NCBI RefSeq assembly: GCF_025698545.1
Contig: NC_068575.1
Location: 50,601,980-50,665,979, forward strand
Direction: 5' to 3'
Source: Gossypium raimondii
Taxonomy: Eukaryota; Streptophyta; Magnoliopsida; Malvales; Malvaceae
DNA: 64,000 bases
The translations under genes and the position numbers were made by a program. This document shows positions 1 to 10,966 of the stretch, one piece after another. The notes under the pieces are model-generated. The model searched no databases and was not told the origin of the DNA. It saw only the letters and a list, made by a program, of their open reading frames with translations. The first letter of the stretch is position 1; every line of letters begins with the position of its first letter.

Positions 1-1738
1 TGTTTCTTCGTGTCAGCCGACTCAAACTCAGCATTCTTTGGCAACATTAATAAAAGCTATCAGTAAAAAGTAAATTGAATTTTGATATAAAGAAAAAGAT
101 GAGTAACATTTGGGTGATCTCTACTAATGAAAACCAGCTTAAGGCTGATTCTTTCAGAATTCCCATGCATCCAAGCTACGTAAACACTAGACTAAAGGAT
201 GTCTTAATAAAAAATAAAAAAAGAAGAAGTTTTAAGCCAATTAAATACATTAAAAAATTATAAACATTTTTTTAATCGAAAAAAAATTACTAAATGATAT
301 CTTAAAAGGATGCCCAAAAAGAAAAAGAAAATCCAAGAGCCAACTGACAAACAAGCATTGGGTGTAAGTGCAAGTGTAACAAATATTCTCATTTTTAATT
401 AATAAAGTCCAATTCTTTTCACTCCCACTTGATACTGCAAACCTCTTTCCTCCTCCAATCATCCAACTCATGTCCACCTTTCAATTATGTCGTACACGTG
501 GCGTTTCTACAGTTCCCAAATAATGCACCAAGTGTCCAGTGGTGGCAGTGAGCCAGTAGTGACAAAGAGAAGGGTGCTCATGTTAAAAGACGTTACCCAA
601 GGCGCACGTTAGCCGAGACAGCAGATAACTTTTTACATTTTTAAACTCCAATAAAACTAACCTCGCTGTGACATTCGGCTTCGTCCAGTTCTCTGCCTTT
701 ACGCTTCCGGTCTTCAGCCGAGGCCGCCTTTTGAGCCGTAGGTTCAGCGCTAGCACTGGAGCCTCCAGGTGATGATGTCACGGTGACCTCGCACGTGGCT
801 AAACTGTCTTTGTTGGCACCCAGTCTGACGTCAGCTGATTGCAAATAGGGTACTCCAGCGGCGCTCATATTGGCGTTGGCATTGTTGTTGTTGTTGTTGT
901 TCCCGCCAGATGCCGCCTCAGTGTTGCTGGGCATAACCTGAGCGGCTCTCGATTCAGGAGCTGCCGCCGGAGTATTGCTCGAATCAACGACCGTCGATTC
1001 CCCCATTACATTCTTCGAATTCGAGAGTTCAGATTGCTCCGTCCTCGCCGTTATATGCCTCGAGAAGTGAGAGAAGTTGTGGATCCTTGCCGGCTCCAAC
1101 TCATTCCTCCTAGCCGGCGGTACCGGGGGCCTAGGAACTGATTCCTTAGCTGAAGCAGAAACCGAAACTTGAGAAACTCTTTTAAGTATAGGAGGAGTGG
1201 AAGTTGCCACAGTGGAGCTCATGCAAGGTGCGACGGCAGCGGTGGGGGAGGAGGAGGGAGGATAGAGGAGATCAGTGCAGAAATCGTGGTCGAAATTTGC
1301 GTCGCTGATAGGATAGTGAAGCCACGAAGCCATTTCATCTTCTTGCATGAAGAGATGATCGGTAAGCAATTGCTGTTGCTCTTGATGATGATGACGACGA
1401 TGCTTGTGAGATGGTGATGATGACCGGATCTCCCTGGGAGCCGAATGATCGGCGTCGAGAAGTTTGAACGACGGCAATTTCTTCATAGATCGTTGATTTT
1501 GGCTCTGCATAACAACTTGTCCGTTTTGCCACAACAGCTCCATGATTTCATCCTCTGGTCTGTTTTTGTATTTTATCAATTCACAATTTTCATAGTACAT
1601 AAGATTAAAAAGGAAAAAGCAGAAGAAAAAAAATGAAGATTACCTGGAAGGAGGCTTTTCAACTCGAGTTAAACTAGAAGGTGAAAGGAATATTGCATAA
1701 TCGTCTTCCATTTTGAAATCTGGAACGCAGTGATTCAT
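1..1738 (-). CDS. PIF1: PIF1/PIL5-type phytochrome-interacting bHLH factor, 5' part (cut by window edge)
   Basis: Nuclear transcription factor that binds light-activated phytochrome and, in the PIF1 group, restrains light responses such as seed germination and greening in the dark. Exons read from the sequence: 1738-1644, 1559-662 and 35-1 (continuing off the window); introns 1643-1560 and 661-36 are GT-AG and keep the frame. The protein starts MNHCVPDF and has the APB phytochrome-B motif ELLWQNGQVVMQSQ at about residues 39-52, a conserved acidic block ending SWLHYPISD, a Ser/Pro/Asn-rich middle with a run of seven Asn, and the basic lead-in RKRKGRE...CHSE. Exon 3 continues NAEFESADTKK, the usual run-up to the bHLH, which lies outside the window. 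The N-terminus and acidic block resemble PIF1 more than PIF4 or PIF5. Family assignment is secure; the exact paralogue is inferred. Confidence 0.9.
495..500. promoter_or_regulatory. G-box/ABRE core CACGTGGCG inside PIF1 intron 2
   Basis: Palindromic CACGTG followed by GCG, so it also contains the ABA-response core ACGTGGC. It lies in the 626-bp second intron of PIF1. PIF proteins bind G-boxes, so autoregulation is possible but only inferred. Confidence 0.4.
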
Positions 1739-1742
1739 CCTT

Positions 1743-1763
1743 TATATATATATATATATATAT
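1743..1763. repeat. (TA)n microsatellite in PIF1 5' leader
   Basis: About ten TA units directly upstream of the PIF1 start codon on the minus strand. Confidence 0.85.
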
Positions 1764-4537
1764 GTAAAATTAAAAATAAAAAAGGAAAAGGTCACCTAAT
1801 TGAACTATTTAAGCTAAGAAAATCGAAGAATTGTTTCTCTGGAAATTATTTTGAAAAGAAAAAAGGGAAAAAGGGAGTGTTATCTTCGTTGAAGTATGTG
1901 CTATACATGTTTTAGCTGCTGGTAATGAAATTGATGGTGAAGAAAAAACTAGACACAAAAAAAACAGAACTGAAAATCTGAATCCATGTGTCGCCTACTG
2001 CTGCTGTCTTATAGCAGCGTTCAAATAAACATAATTTTTCTTCTTTAGTTTTTCCGAAGATTTTTCTGTCGGCTGTAGGGTTTGTTTTTGTAATAGAAAA
2101 GATAAAGTGTTCTCTCACTTCCCTCTTTGCATTTCGACAATACGTATGATTAAATATATAATAGTAATTTTATCAACATTACATTGTTATGCAAATAATG
2201 TTTTGATTGTGTTGGTAAATTTGAGTTTGACAATTAAAATTTAAGTTTTATCATATGTAAGTTTTTCCATTCTAAATTTGAATCTCACCATGTGCAAATG
2301 TCATATGTACATTATTTTATGTTATGTGTGACTCTATCTAAATATATTTTAACTTTTAATTCCTTGTGCTTTTGTATTGAGTTTATTCTAATTATAATTG
2401 ACTAGATATATTTTGATTTTTGAATTGATTCTGATTCTAACTAATCAAAACAAATTTATTTTTATTGTACTCGTACTTATAATTTTTTAAAACTATTAAA
2501 ATTATTATAAAACTTAGGATAGTATTTTATATTGTTTGATGTTTAATACTCAAATTACTTTTTTCCTTTTTTAATTATGAAAAGATAAATGATTGAGCAA
2601 TACGTATTTTTAAAGCTATATTCCTCTCAAAGAGGAAAAATGTTTTCTTAGTTTTATTTTAAAGAAAACAATTTTGTAGTGCATAGTACCTCAAGTACCT
2701 TACATTTATTTTTTGAAAATAATCATCTCAAACAATCAAGTAAGAAAAATAATTCTCAAAAGCAGCTAAAACTATTCTGAAAAACCCTTTCAAGTTACCA
2801 CAGAGGCCAAACGGCAAAAGTCATCCCGAGAATCAGAATTCATCAATGGAGAGTGAGTCAGGAGCGGAGGTTGAGGTTATCTTTAGATAAATAAATAAAA
2901 TCCTCAATCCAATGAATAGGACTCAGACACGCAGAAACTCATGACAACTCTATGAAAAAGCAATCTGATGTTACGAGATCAACAACCCTTAAAGATGTGT
3001 CTTCAACTCATAACCGACTCACTCAATATTTATCCATAATTACCCCTACCCCTAGTTATAATAATATGTGTCCATAGTATCACATACTTAATTTTTATAA
3101 TTGTTTTGCAAGGATTGAAATAGTTGGCAAGTTAAAGGGTCTCCTTCTCTTTCCTGCAGCATGGACTAACTTTTGTGCCAATCAAGTTTTTTAATAATTT
3201 AAATTTTATGATCAATTCTGGCGAACTTTAGTCAATAAAAAAAGAAGAAGCAAAAATACAGTACATTACTACATTTGTGATGACTGATGATAACGACAGC
3301 ATAGATAATCAAAATTAATAAAAATGTGTTTTATTTAAACTATAATATTTGATCCATTATTAATACAGTTTTTATAGGGATATAGTAAAATAGATTAGTA
3401 TTTAGTACACTAATAGTGTGTCATTTTTATTCGAAAAATAGCCTTAAAAATTTGTTATATGTCTCCTTTTTAGAATGTTTTTTTTGGATGCAATGAGAGT
3501 ATATTTTACTCCCAAGAAGAAAACGTAGGTTTGAACATTAAAGACAGCATTGTTGAGAGGAGCAGCCATGAACTCTGAACATGAACTGTAAAATAAATAT
3601 GCATACCATCAAAAATATTTATTTTTAATATTTTATTATATTTTTATAAAATGCTTATCAACACTTGACTCTCGTGAGATTTAAAAGTTCCATTGATAAT
3701 ATACCATATATAATAAAATAAAACTGTAATTTATCATAATGTGTAACCTTTTCATATTTTCTAATTGACATTTGCTGTAGGCACTCCAAAGACGTGTGAG
3801 CCTTCAATTTGATTTATGAATAAGTGCCAACAACTTCTGCATACAGTTAAAATTTTGTGTTAGGCACTTTAAAGTTTAGGGTTTGAGTCCTTCCTATACA
3901 TCCTCTCCCTTAATTGTTAAGCTTATAACGTATAAAAAAATTAATATATTATTCAATATTCATTTTAACACACAAATTAAATAGCATCACGTGGCTTAAT
4001 AAATGGTTGACATATCGTTTAGTAAATTTAATTGGACATACAAAACTTCAATTATTAAATTGAATATTAAAGATAAATTCAAATATCCAATTAAATTTAA
4101 GTATCAAATTTAAAAACCTCAAAATTAAATTAAATATCGAAAATAAACTGAAATTCGAAATAATATATTAATTAAAAAATATTGATGTAGCAAAATTGAT
4201 GTTGATGTGATGGTTTGACTTGCTAACCCATATATAAATAAAATATATCAAATGTAATAATTATAAGTCCAACGTGGCTCATCTTTTGTATTCTTAATTT
4301 TGGGTCAAACTCCTAAAGATATATATATATATATATTATATAATATAACAATATTATTAAAAAATGAACTAAATACATTTATAATATTAAGACACGTTTT
4401 TTAGCAAGACTTAAGATTCTTTTATTCGCATCGACTTTGATTTTTATAAGTCAACATGATTTGCCTGGTAGTTGATAAATTCAATTCCAGATATGGACAT
4501 TTAAGGGCGGTCGAAAGGGGACTAACATGGCAGAGGC
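1764..4537. other. PIF1 upstream region and AT-rich spacer
   Basis: No gene recognised. The first few hundred bases should hold the PIF1 leader and promoter. The rest is AT-rich with short open frames only, plus a short (AT)n run at about 4320-4336. Confidence 0.6.
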
Positions 4538-4903
4538 TGGGTGTGTAAATTTCAGGTAAAACTTAATTAATTAAGTCGAGGGTTGGTTAATAATTTTTTA
4601 GAAGTTCGGTTAATGGTAATTCGGTTCGAAATCAATCAGTTAACCGAATTTAATAAATAATATTATAATATATAAGTATTCGGTCGGTTCGGTTAATTTT
4701 TTGAAAATATAAATTAATTGGTTGGTTAATTTTTTATATGTTTTATACTTGTTTTAACAAAAAATAAAAAAAAAACATATAAATTTCGGTTAATTTGGTT
4801 AACCGACCGAATTAACCGAAAAAGTTCGGTTCGGTTAATTTTTTTGAAAAAATTTCGGTTCGGTTAATGGTAGTTCGGGTCAGTTAACCGATTGAACACC
4901 CCA
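4538..4903. mobile_element. hAT-like non-autonomous element, rich in GGTTCGGTTAA motifs
   Basis: 366-bp element flanked by the perfect 8-bp duplication GCAGAGGC (4530-4537 and 4904-4911). Ends are TGGGTGTGTAAAT on the left and, reverse-complemented, TGGGGTGTTCAAT on the right. The interior repeats variants of GGTTCGGTTAA in both orientations. An 8-bp target duplication with short TIRs is the hAT pattern; no coding capacity. Confidence 0.75.
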
Positions 4904-4911
4904 GCAGAGGC

Positions 4912-5144
4912 TCCAATTTCTCTTTAAATGAGAAATTTAACTTTTTTAACTCTTTAAAATTTATAAAAATTTTAAATTAGTACATAATAAAATTATATTT
5001 CAACTTTAAAATTAAAATTAAAAATAATTTTATTATTTAAAAATTATTAAAATAATAAAAGTAAATTTTAATTCTCAAAAATTATATAATTTAATTTTGA
5101 CTTCACACATGTTGATACACTACTATTTTTGTCATAAAAGTTTC
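4912..5144. other. AT-rich spacer
   Basis: Nothing recognised; very AT-rich. Confidence 0.6.
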
Positions 5145-5445
5145 AAAATAGACCTTGATTTAATATATAATTGAATATATGAATTTTAATTTGTTTGCAA
5201 TTATACACGTGAAATTCTAATTGTGGTTCCAAAGTATACTTGAAACTTTAATTTTGATTTAATCATACACATTTAAAGAAATAAATACATCAATTTATTT
5301 TTATATTGGGTAAATATAATTATTTATGTATGCAATATATAAACATAAAATGATGTTATATCAACAATTGTGTTAATAATTAAAATTTCATGTATACAAT
5401 TGCACATTAAACCATAGTTCATATATAGTTTTAGTATTTATCCCA
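5145..5445 (-). mobile_element. Mutator-like MITE, diverged inverted copy of the element at 9779-10130
   Basis: Reverse-complementing this segment gives a sequence closely similar to 9779-10130, including the shared stretch ATTTCTTTAAATGTGTATGA and the TTTCACGTGTATAATTGCA region. The ends are less clear than in the second copy, so the boundaries are approximate. Confidence 0.6.
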
Positions 5446-5454
5446 TTCAATTTA

Positions 5455-5834
5455 GGGTAAACTACAAAAATAGTCACTTTTGTTTGCCTCAGATTATATT
5501 TTAGTCACTTATGTTTGAAATGTTACGTTTTAGTCACTTTACCATTAACCTCTGTTACCTCCCTAACGGCAGTCCTACGTGACAGTCTAAATGGGTTTTA
5601 AATGTCAATTTGGATGTCCTACATGGCAGTCTAAATTAAATTTATTTAATTAAAAACCTATTTTCATCCCAATAATTGGACATCTAAGTTGGCATTTAAA
5701 ACCTATTTGGATTGCCACATAAGACTGTCGTTAGGGAAGTAACAGTAAAATGACCACTTCGTAACAAAACGATAACTTAAGTGACTAAAATGTAATTTGA
5801 GGCAAATAAAAGTGATTATTTTCGTAATTGACTC
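5455..5834. mobile_element. Mutator-like MITE with long inverted arms
   Basis: 380-bp nearly palindromic element. Its left arm (GGGTAAACTACAAAAATAGT...) matches the reverse complement of its right arm (GAGTCAATTACGAAAATAAT...) over about 170 bp. It is flanked by a 9-bp duplication with one mismatch, TTCAATTTA at 5446-5454 and TTCAACTTA at 5835-5843. Long TIRs and a 9-bp duplication fit Mutator-like elements. No coding capacity. Confidence 0.75.
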
Positions 5835-5996
5835 TTCAACTTATTGTATTAATTTTATATTATAAGTATATTTTGTTGTTTAAATAATAAATTATTTTAG
5901 AATTACAATTTTATCTATATATTTATATAATTAAATTTAAAGCTTATTTATTTTGGAATTAAAGTCGGTTGGCCAACTGGGACGAAAGGTCCTAAC

Positions 5997-6378
5997 TAGA
6001 GGTGATCATGGGCTGGGCTGAGTTCAGGCCTGGCCCAAAAAAAATTTTAGGCCCGGGCTCAGGCCGGCCCAAAATATGGGCCTAAAGAATTGTCCAAGCC
6101 CGGCCTGACCCAGCCCATATTAAATTTCACAACACCAAAAAAGTATATATTTAATATATATTTTTGATTAAAAATAAAAAATATATATTTAATATATAAT
6201 TCGGGCCGGGCCAAGCCTAGGGCCAAAAAAGTTTTACCCGAGGCTCGGCCCGTTTTTCAAACGGGCCTCATTTTTTTGCCCAAACCCATATTTCGGGCCT
6301 ATATTTTTACCCGAACCCTCCTATTTTTCGAGCGGGCCATCGGGCTGAGCCGAGTAGCCCAACCCATGATCACCTCTA
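5997..6378. mobile_element. hAT-like GC-rich MITE (GGCCCGGGC family), copy 1
   Basis: 382-bp element with a perfect 8-bp duplication GTCCTAAC (5989-5996 and 6379-6386). The TIR is TAGAGGTGATCATGGG on the left and its exact reverse complement on the right. Subterminal regions are rich in GGCCCGGGC-like motifs around an AT-rich centre. It shares this layout with 8667-9326 and with the terminus at 60822. No coding capacity. Confidence 0.85.
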
Positions 6379-6386
6379 GTCCTAAC

Positions 6387-6988
6387 CTTTGAATGGGTTT
6401 ATTTTGATGGTCTTAAAGTTGCATCAAATAATGTCAAGTTCTTTTGACATTCTACCTTATTTATGTTTACAATTTTGTGTTTTAGTAATTCTTTGAATTG
6501 AGTGATTGAGAAATTAACCCATGACATCAATTTATTAAGTTTATTAACCAAAATTAAGTGATTTTTTTAAAAAAATAAAAATAAAACCATTGAAAAACAA
6601 TATCATATTATTATATTTATTGTAATAGTTATTAGTTGAACTATTATATTTAGACATTAAACGAAGAATTAGAGAAGAGAAAGAAAAATGGATGCATTGC
6701 AAGGCGTGAACACGTTGCGTGGGTGGGGGCGGGCAGTGAACCGACAATTTGCAAATTGGCAGCGGCTCCCACTTATCCTTCTCCTTTAATTAAGTGCTGT
6801 CCCACTTGGTCGGCTCCTCTTCTTCTTTTGAAAATTTTTAGGATTGAATCCATTACATCATCAATTCCACGGTTGTAATTTAATTTAGTCGTTTTTGTTA
6901 AAGCCTGTGCAATTTTATTAGTATCTTTACAAGTCCAGCAATGTGATAGAATGAAAGCAAGAGGTAATAAAGACAAAGTTTTTAAGAA
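6387..6988. other. Spacer with one short GC-richer open frame
   Basis: Mostly AT-rich. A locally GC-richer stretch at 6689-6790 contains a 33-codon plus-strand frame beginning MDALQGVNTLRGWGRAVNRQ. I do not recognise it and see no clear splice continuation. It may be an exon fragment or chance. Confidence 0.4.
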
Positions 6989-7258
6989 TTAATCTTGAAT
7001 ACGAGGCATCCTATTCAGATTAACAATTTTCAAAATAACGTCATCCATGCAATGATCGAAGCCAAAAAAAGCCTCACGCGCAGCTATAATTTCAACCATC
7101 GTCATGAAACTCGAAATGCATCTCACAAAACTACCTATTTCGTTGCGCACAATAGCGGCGCATCCCATATGACCACTCTCGACAAAAATAATGCCGTCAA
7201 TATTTCATTTAAGTTTTTCCAACAAACGTCGCCTCCCTCAACCGCCGGACACAAAATT
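6989..7258 (-). pseudogene. Degenerate RNase H-like (non-LTR retroelement type) fragment
   Basis: The minus strand reads LEKLK, stop, then NIDGIIFVESGHMGCAAIVR, followed by a region ending EIIAAREAFFGFDHC. This resembles the RNase H-like fold at the end of plant LINE polyproteins (K-x-N-x-DGA ... G-x-G-A-v-x-R ... AEA-x-A-x-r-EAL). The in-frame stop just before NIDG and the lack of reverse transcriptase nearby show that it is a remnant. Similarity was judged by eye. Confidence 0.45.
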
Positions 7259-7264
7259 GACTAA

Positions 7265-7933
7265 GAGGAGTGAACCATGCACCCCCAACCTGTTGGTAAT
7301 ACAAAAGATTATTTTCATTTGTGGATTGCAGAAAATATTTTCTGAATCTTTTACTATTTTTAGAAATGACACTACTAATTTACTATTTTGTCCTTTAGAA
7401 AATTGTATAAATAGTTCATTCTCTTCATTTTACACAGAACACAATAAGAGAATTAATTTCTTTTTATTCCATAAATTTTGATGTTATGTGAAATTACATG
7501 AGAGAAACTTTATCTAGAAGATTGGGTTTTAAACAAGACGTCTGTAGCCCCTCTAATCTAGTGTGGTTTCGCTGATTTTCTTCTAGTTTATTTTCTAATC
7601 AAATTTCCAATCAACTACTTTTGTTTTTCGATTTCGATTGCTTTTCGAGAAAAATAATACCAATTGTATTCCACCTTCTTTATTCACAAATATTGAAGTA
7701 CTGTGTTAACTTTAGGGGGTAACGTCCATTACATGATTACACCGATTAGAACAGATTTACTTTTAAGGCAGTAATTCTCCCACGACATAGTGATTGCTTT
7801 ATTTATTTACACTTAATTTAATTTCCTGTCAAAACTAACGATTTTATTTTACAATAATATATTTCCAAGATAATCAACACCGTAACATAATACACAAGCT
7901 GATCGACTGTCATAAAAATCTGTTTCCAAATGA
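7265..7933. other. Spacer with LTR-like promoter signals
   Basis: No gene seen. It has a TATA-like GTATAAATAG near 7408 and CT-rich stretches further on. This could be LTR or promoter debris; no matching second copy was found. Confidence 0.35.
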
Positions 7934-8053
7934 TCACATTTCTACTAAAACTAAATGCCCCTGAACACGCCTACTCTTTTCATCTTGCTGCTCAACCAAC
8001 ATGCGAGCAGCAAACTCCTTAACCGAATCATTGATAGGTGCTAAACCAATTTC
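7934..8053 (-). pseudogene. Isolated terminal-exon-like fragment, unidentified
   Basis: The minus strand has an acceptor (TTGGTAG) at 8054-8055, then 39 open codons beginning EIGLAPINDSVKEFAARMLV and ending GHLVLVEM, then TGA at 7936-7934. Composition is protein-like and charged, unlike neighbouring frames. No partner exon is visible upstream; a SINE and a hAT element lie there instead. I do not recognise the parent gene. It may be an orphaned last exon of a moved or broken gene. Confidence 0.4.
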
Positions 8054-8139
8054 CTACCAAGGGCAATGAAACAGAATTACTCATGGTGTCTCGATTCTCC
8101 ACTCTCATATCATATTTAACTAGATAATAACCTACTCAT

Positions 8140-8345
8140 AATTAAGGTTCTAAGTTCGAATCCAACCATGTGAGATATTTTTTTAGGTTTAAATTGATAT
8201 TATAGGTTTTGTCATAATGTTTAGAACTATATATAACCCCTCTCCAACTTATAAATAAGAGGATAATGTGCTTCAGTGCACTTGAACCCATGACCTCTTG
8301 CATTAATAACAATGCCCATGCCAATTGAGCTAAGACTCAATCAAC
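8140..8345 (-). mobile_element. tRNA-derived SINE
   Basis: On the minus strand there is an RNA polymerase III A box, TAGCTCAATTGG (8332-8321), and a B box, GGTTCAAGTGC, about 30 bp further on (8290-8280). That is tRNA-like spacing and is followed by a non-tRNA body. The sequence does not fold as a functional tRNA. A second B-box-like GTTCGAATCC lies on the plus strand near 8154, so two SINE heads may point at each other. The far boundary is approximate. Confidence 0.65.
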
Positions 8346-8666
8346 AATTTAAAATGATTTTTATAGATTTAATATAAAACTATAAACAATATTTATTTGT
8401 AAAAAGAATGAGTTTTTAGTCATTACCGACTATATTTTATTTAATTGACTTGTGATTTAACTCGGCCAAAAATTTTAAGTATACATACATATTTGAGAAT
8501 CACTATCAATACTTCAGTATAAATGTCTAAGATAATCTTTTGTTCCATTTACAGTCTGCCAATTAAGAATTCTCATATGTACTATTATTAACAAATGCCT
8601 CGAAGATGTAGCTCTTGATTCTCTTAATAAATCATAATTACAAGAAGCAAACACATTAACGGTGAG

Positions 8667-9326
8667 TAGACTTGTTCATGGGTCGGGCCACCCAGCCCGG
8701 CCCGAAGGCCTGCCCGACCTATGGGAGGGTTTGGGCATATAGGCCATAAAAATGGGCTTGGACAAAAAATAAGGCCCATTTAAAAAACGGGTCGGGCCTC
8801 GAGTAAGGCATTTTTACCCTGGGCCCGGCCTGACCCTAATTCACTAAAGGACAAAAAAATCTATTTTTTAAATATTATTTTCTTATTGTTTTCTCCTTAT
8901 TTTGCTACCATTTTACTATTATGTTATTACTATTTTATTGTTATTGTTTGAATATTGTATAAAACTTATTTTATTATTAATTTTGTTATTATTTTAAAGA
9001 CATTTGTTAATTTTGTTATTATTTTAGAGGCATTTGCTTGTTAAGTTGCATCTATTTTAGTGTTATTTAAATATGCATATTTTTAAAATTTATTTTCAAT
9101 TTGTTGGGAAATATTTGTTTTGATGTTTTAGTATTTTTGATGTATTATATATATTTTAAAATTATATAAAAATTAATATGGGTGGGCCGGGTTAGACCCG
9201 AGTTTTAACATTTTTGTCCAGGTCGGGCTTGGGCAAAATTTTAGGCCCATTTTTCGAGTTGGGCCCGAGCCTAATAAACAGGCCTAAATTTTTAGTTGAG
9301 CTCGGTCCGGCCCATGCACACCTCTA
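8667..9326. mobile_element. hAT-like GC-rich element (GGCCCGGGC family), copy 2
   Basis: 660-bp element with a perfect 8-bp duplication ACGGTGAG (8659-8666 and 9327-9334). The left end is TAGACTTGTTCATGGG and the right end, reverse-complemented, is TAGAGGTGTGCATGGG. It has the same GC-rich subterminal blocks as copy 1 with a longer AT-rich core. No coding capacity. Confidence 0.85.
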
Positions 9327-9334
9327 ACGGTGAG

Positions 9335-9778
9335 AAATTAATAAATTGTATTATAAATCAGAAATTAAAAAAAAGAGTAAATTGTATGATAAAAGTTGTT
9401 TTGACTTGGGAATTCTCAAGTACATTTAATAAATCATTAAAATTTACATTTTAATAAAATGAAATATTCAACATTTAAAATTTTAAATATGTTTGATAAT
9501 TTTTTTCAGTTAACACAAAAGATGGTTGGAGGCAATTTAAAACTAAGCGACGGTAATTCTATAGATTTCCGAGATATTTATAAAAAAATGTTGAATAAGA
9601 TTAAAATGATTTGTTCTGATAAAACAAGATTAAATTCAATATTTAAAGCATAATTGCATTGAGTACACTTAACTTTTATTAATATACCAACAAGTTTTTA
9701 ATTTAAATTCAATATTTGCAAATTTCTTTACTAAAAGTTAATATTTAAATTTTAATTTATCACTCGTCATTTATTTTT
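9335..9778. other. AT-rich spacer
   Basis: No gene recognised. A 64-codon frame at 9459-9653 has only biased AT-rich composition and no family resemblance. Confidence 0.5.
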
Positions 9779-10130
9779 GGGTAAATCTTAAAACTATACT
9801 TAAACTATGGTTTCTTGTGTAATTGTGTATATGAACTTTGATTTTGTGCAATTTAATACATGAAATTTTGATTTGATCCAATTTTTGTAAATTGCTAACA
9901 TAATTATTGATATAACATCATTTTTGATTATATATTGCATACATAAACAATTATATTTATCTAATATAAAAATAAGTTGATGTATTTATTTCTTTAAATG
10001 TGTATGATTAAATCAAAGTTAAAGTTTCAAGTACAATTAGAGTTTCACGTGTATAATTGCACCAAATTAAAGTTCATATGTACAATTGCACATTAAATCA
10101 AAGTTCATGTATAATTTTGAGATTTATGGC
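9779..10130 (+). mobile_element. Mutator-like MITE, plus-oriented copy
   Basis: 352-bp element with a 9-bp duplication TTTATTTTT (9770-9778 and 10131-10139). Imperfect long TIRs begin GGGTAAATCTTAAAACTATA on the left and, reverse-complemented, GCCATAAATCTCAAAATTAT on the right. It is related in inverted orientation to 5145-5445. The duplication is low-complexity, so it is weaker evidence than in the hAT copies. Confidence 0.6.
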
Positions 10131-10966
10131 TTTATTTTTAAAACTCTTTTAATAAATTTACCATTTAAAATACATCTTTTTACTTATTATTTTCACCCAC
10201 CAATGGATGAAATTTGATCCAATATTTATTAACAATTTTAAAAGAAAAAATATATAAACGTAATTTGTACAAATAATAAAATAAGAATTAAATTCAATGT
10301 TTTTGCATAGTAAAATAAGTAAATTTAGATATTTACCAATTTGCTTTCTCATTCAGAAGTATCAAAAGAAACTTACAGCATGTTTGGTTCGGTGTATTGA
10401 CATAGTCAATACACCCCTAATCGGTGAGCCCCACCTAATCCCTCTCTATTCTGTCGTTTGGTTCAATGTATTGCTAATACGCGTGTAATCAATTACTTAT
10501 CTAATCGGTGAAAACCACCGATTTGTATGTCTGACCCTTTTGCTCGGTTTAGGTCTTTGCATTGTTTACCCTCCTGTTTTACCCTTCCCATTGGCTTCCC
10601 CATTGCGTCTCCTCTTCCTTTTTCTGCCCTCATCCTCTCCCGACGTTTCCCAATTTTTTCCCTTCCAAATTTCTACTTCTTCTTCTGGTACGGTACGCTT
10701 CTTTTCTTCTCACATTTCTTTTCTTTTCTCCATTTTCTTTTCTCCAGATTTCTGCTTCTTCTTCCAAATTTTTTCCCTGTTTTTCTTTTCTTTTCTTTTC
10801 TATAAAATCGATTTTGATTTTGTTTTGCTTTTGCTTTTGCTTGTGCTCAAATTTGGAATATTTCTTTTCTGTAATGTTTTCATCGCTTTATAGCTTTGTT
10901 AATGTACTATATTTCATAATTTTTTTAGAACAAAAGTTCTTTTTTTTTTGCTGTGTTCTTAAACAG

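Noticed and set aside
839..1417. Plus-strand open frames opposite PIF1
   Set aside because: They lie antisense to a well-supported coding exon and have low-complexity translations with no family resemblance.
8280..8345. Possible tRNA gene
   Set aside because: A and B boxes are present, but no full cloverleaf or acceptor pairing is seen; a SINE head explains them better.
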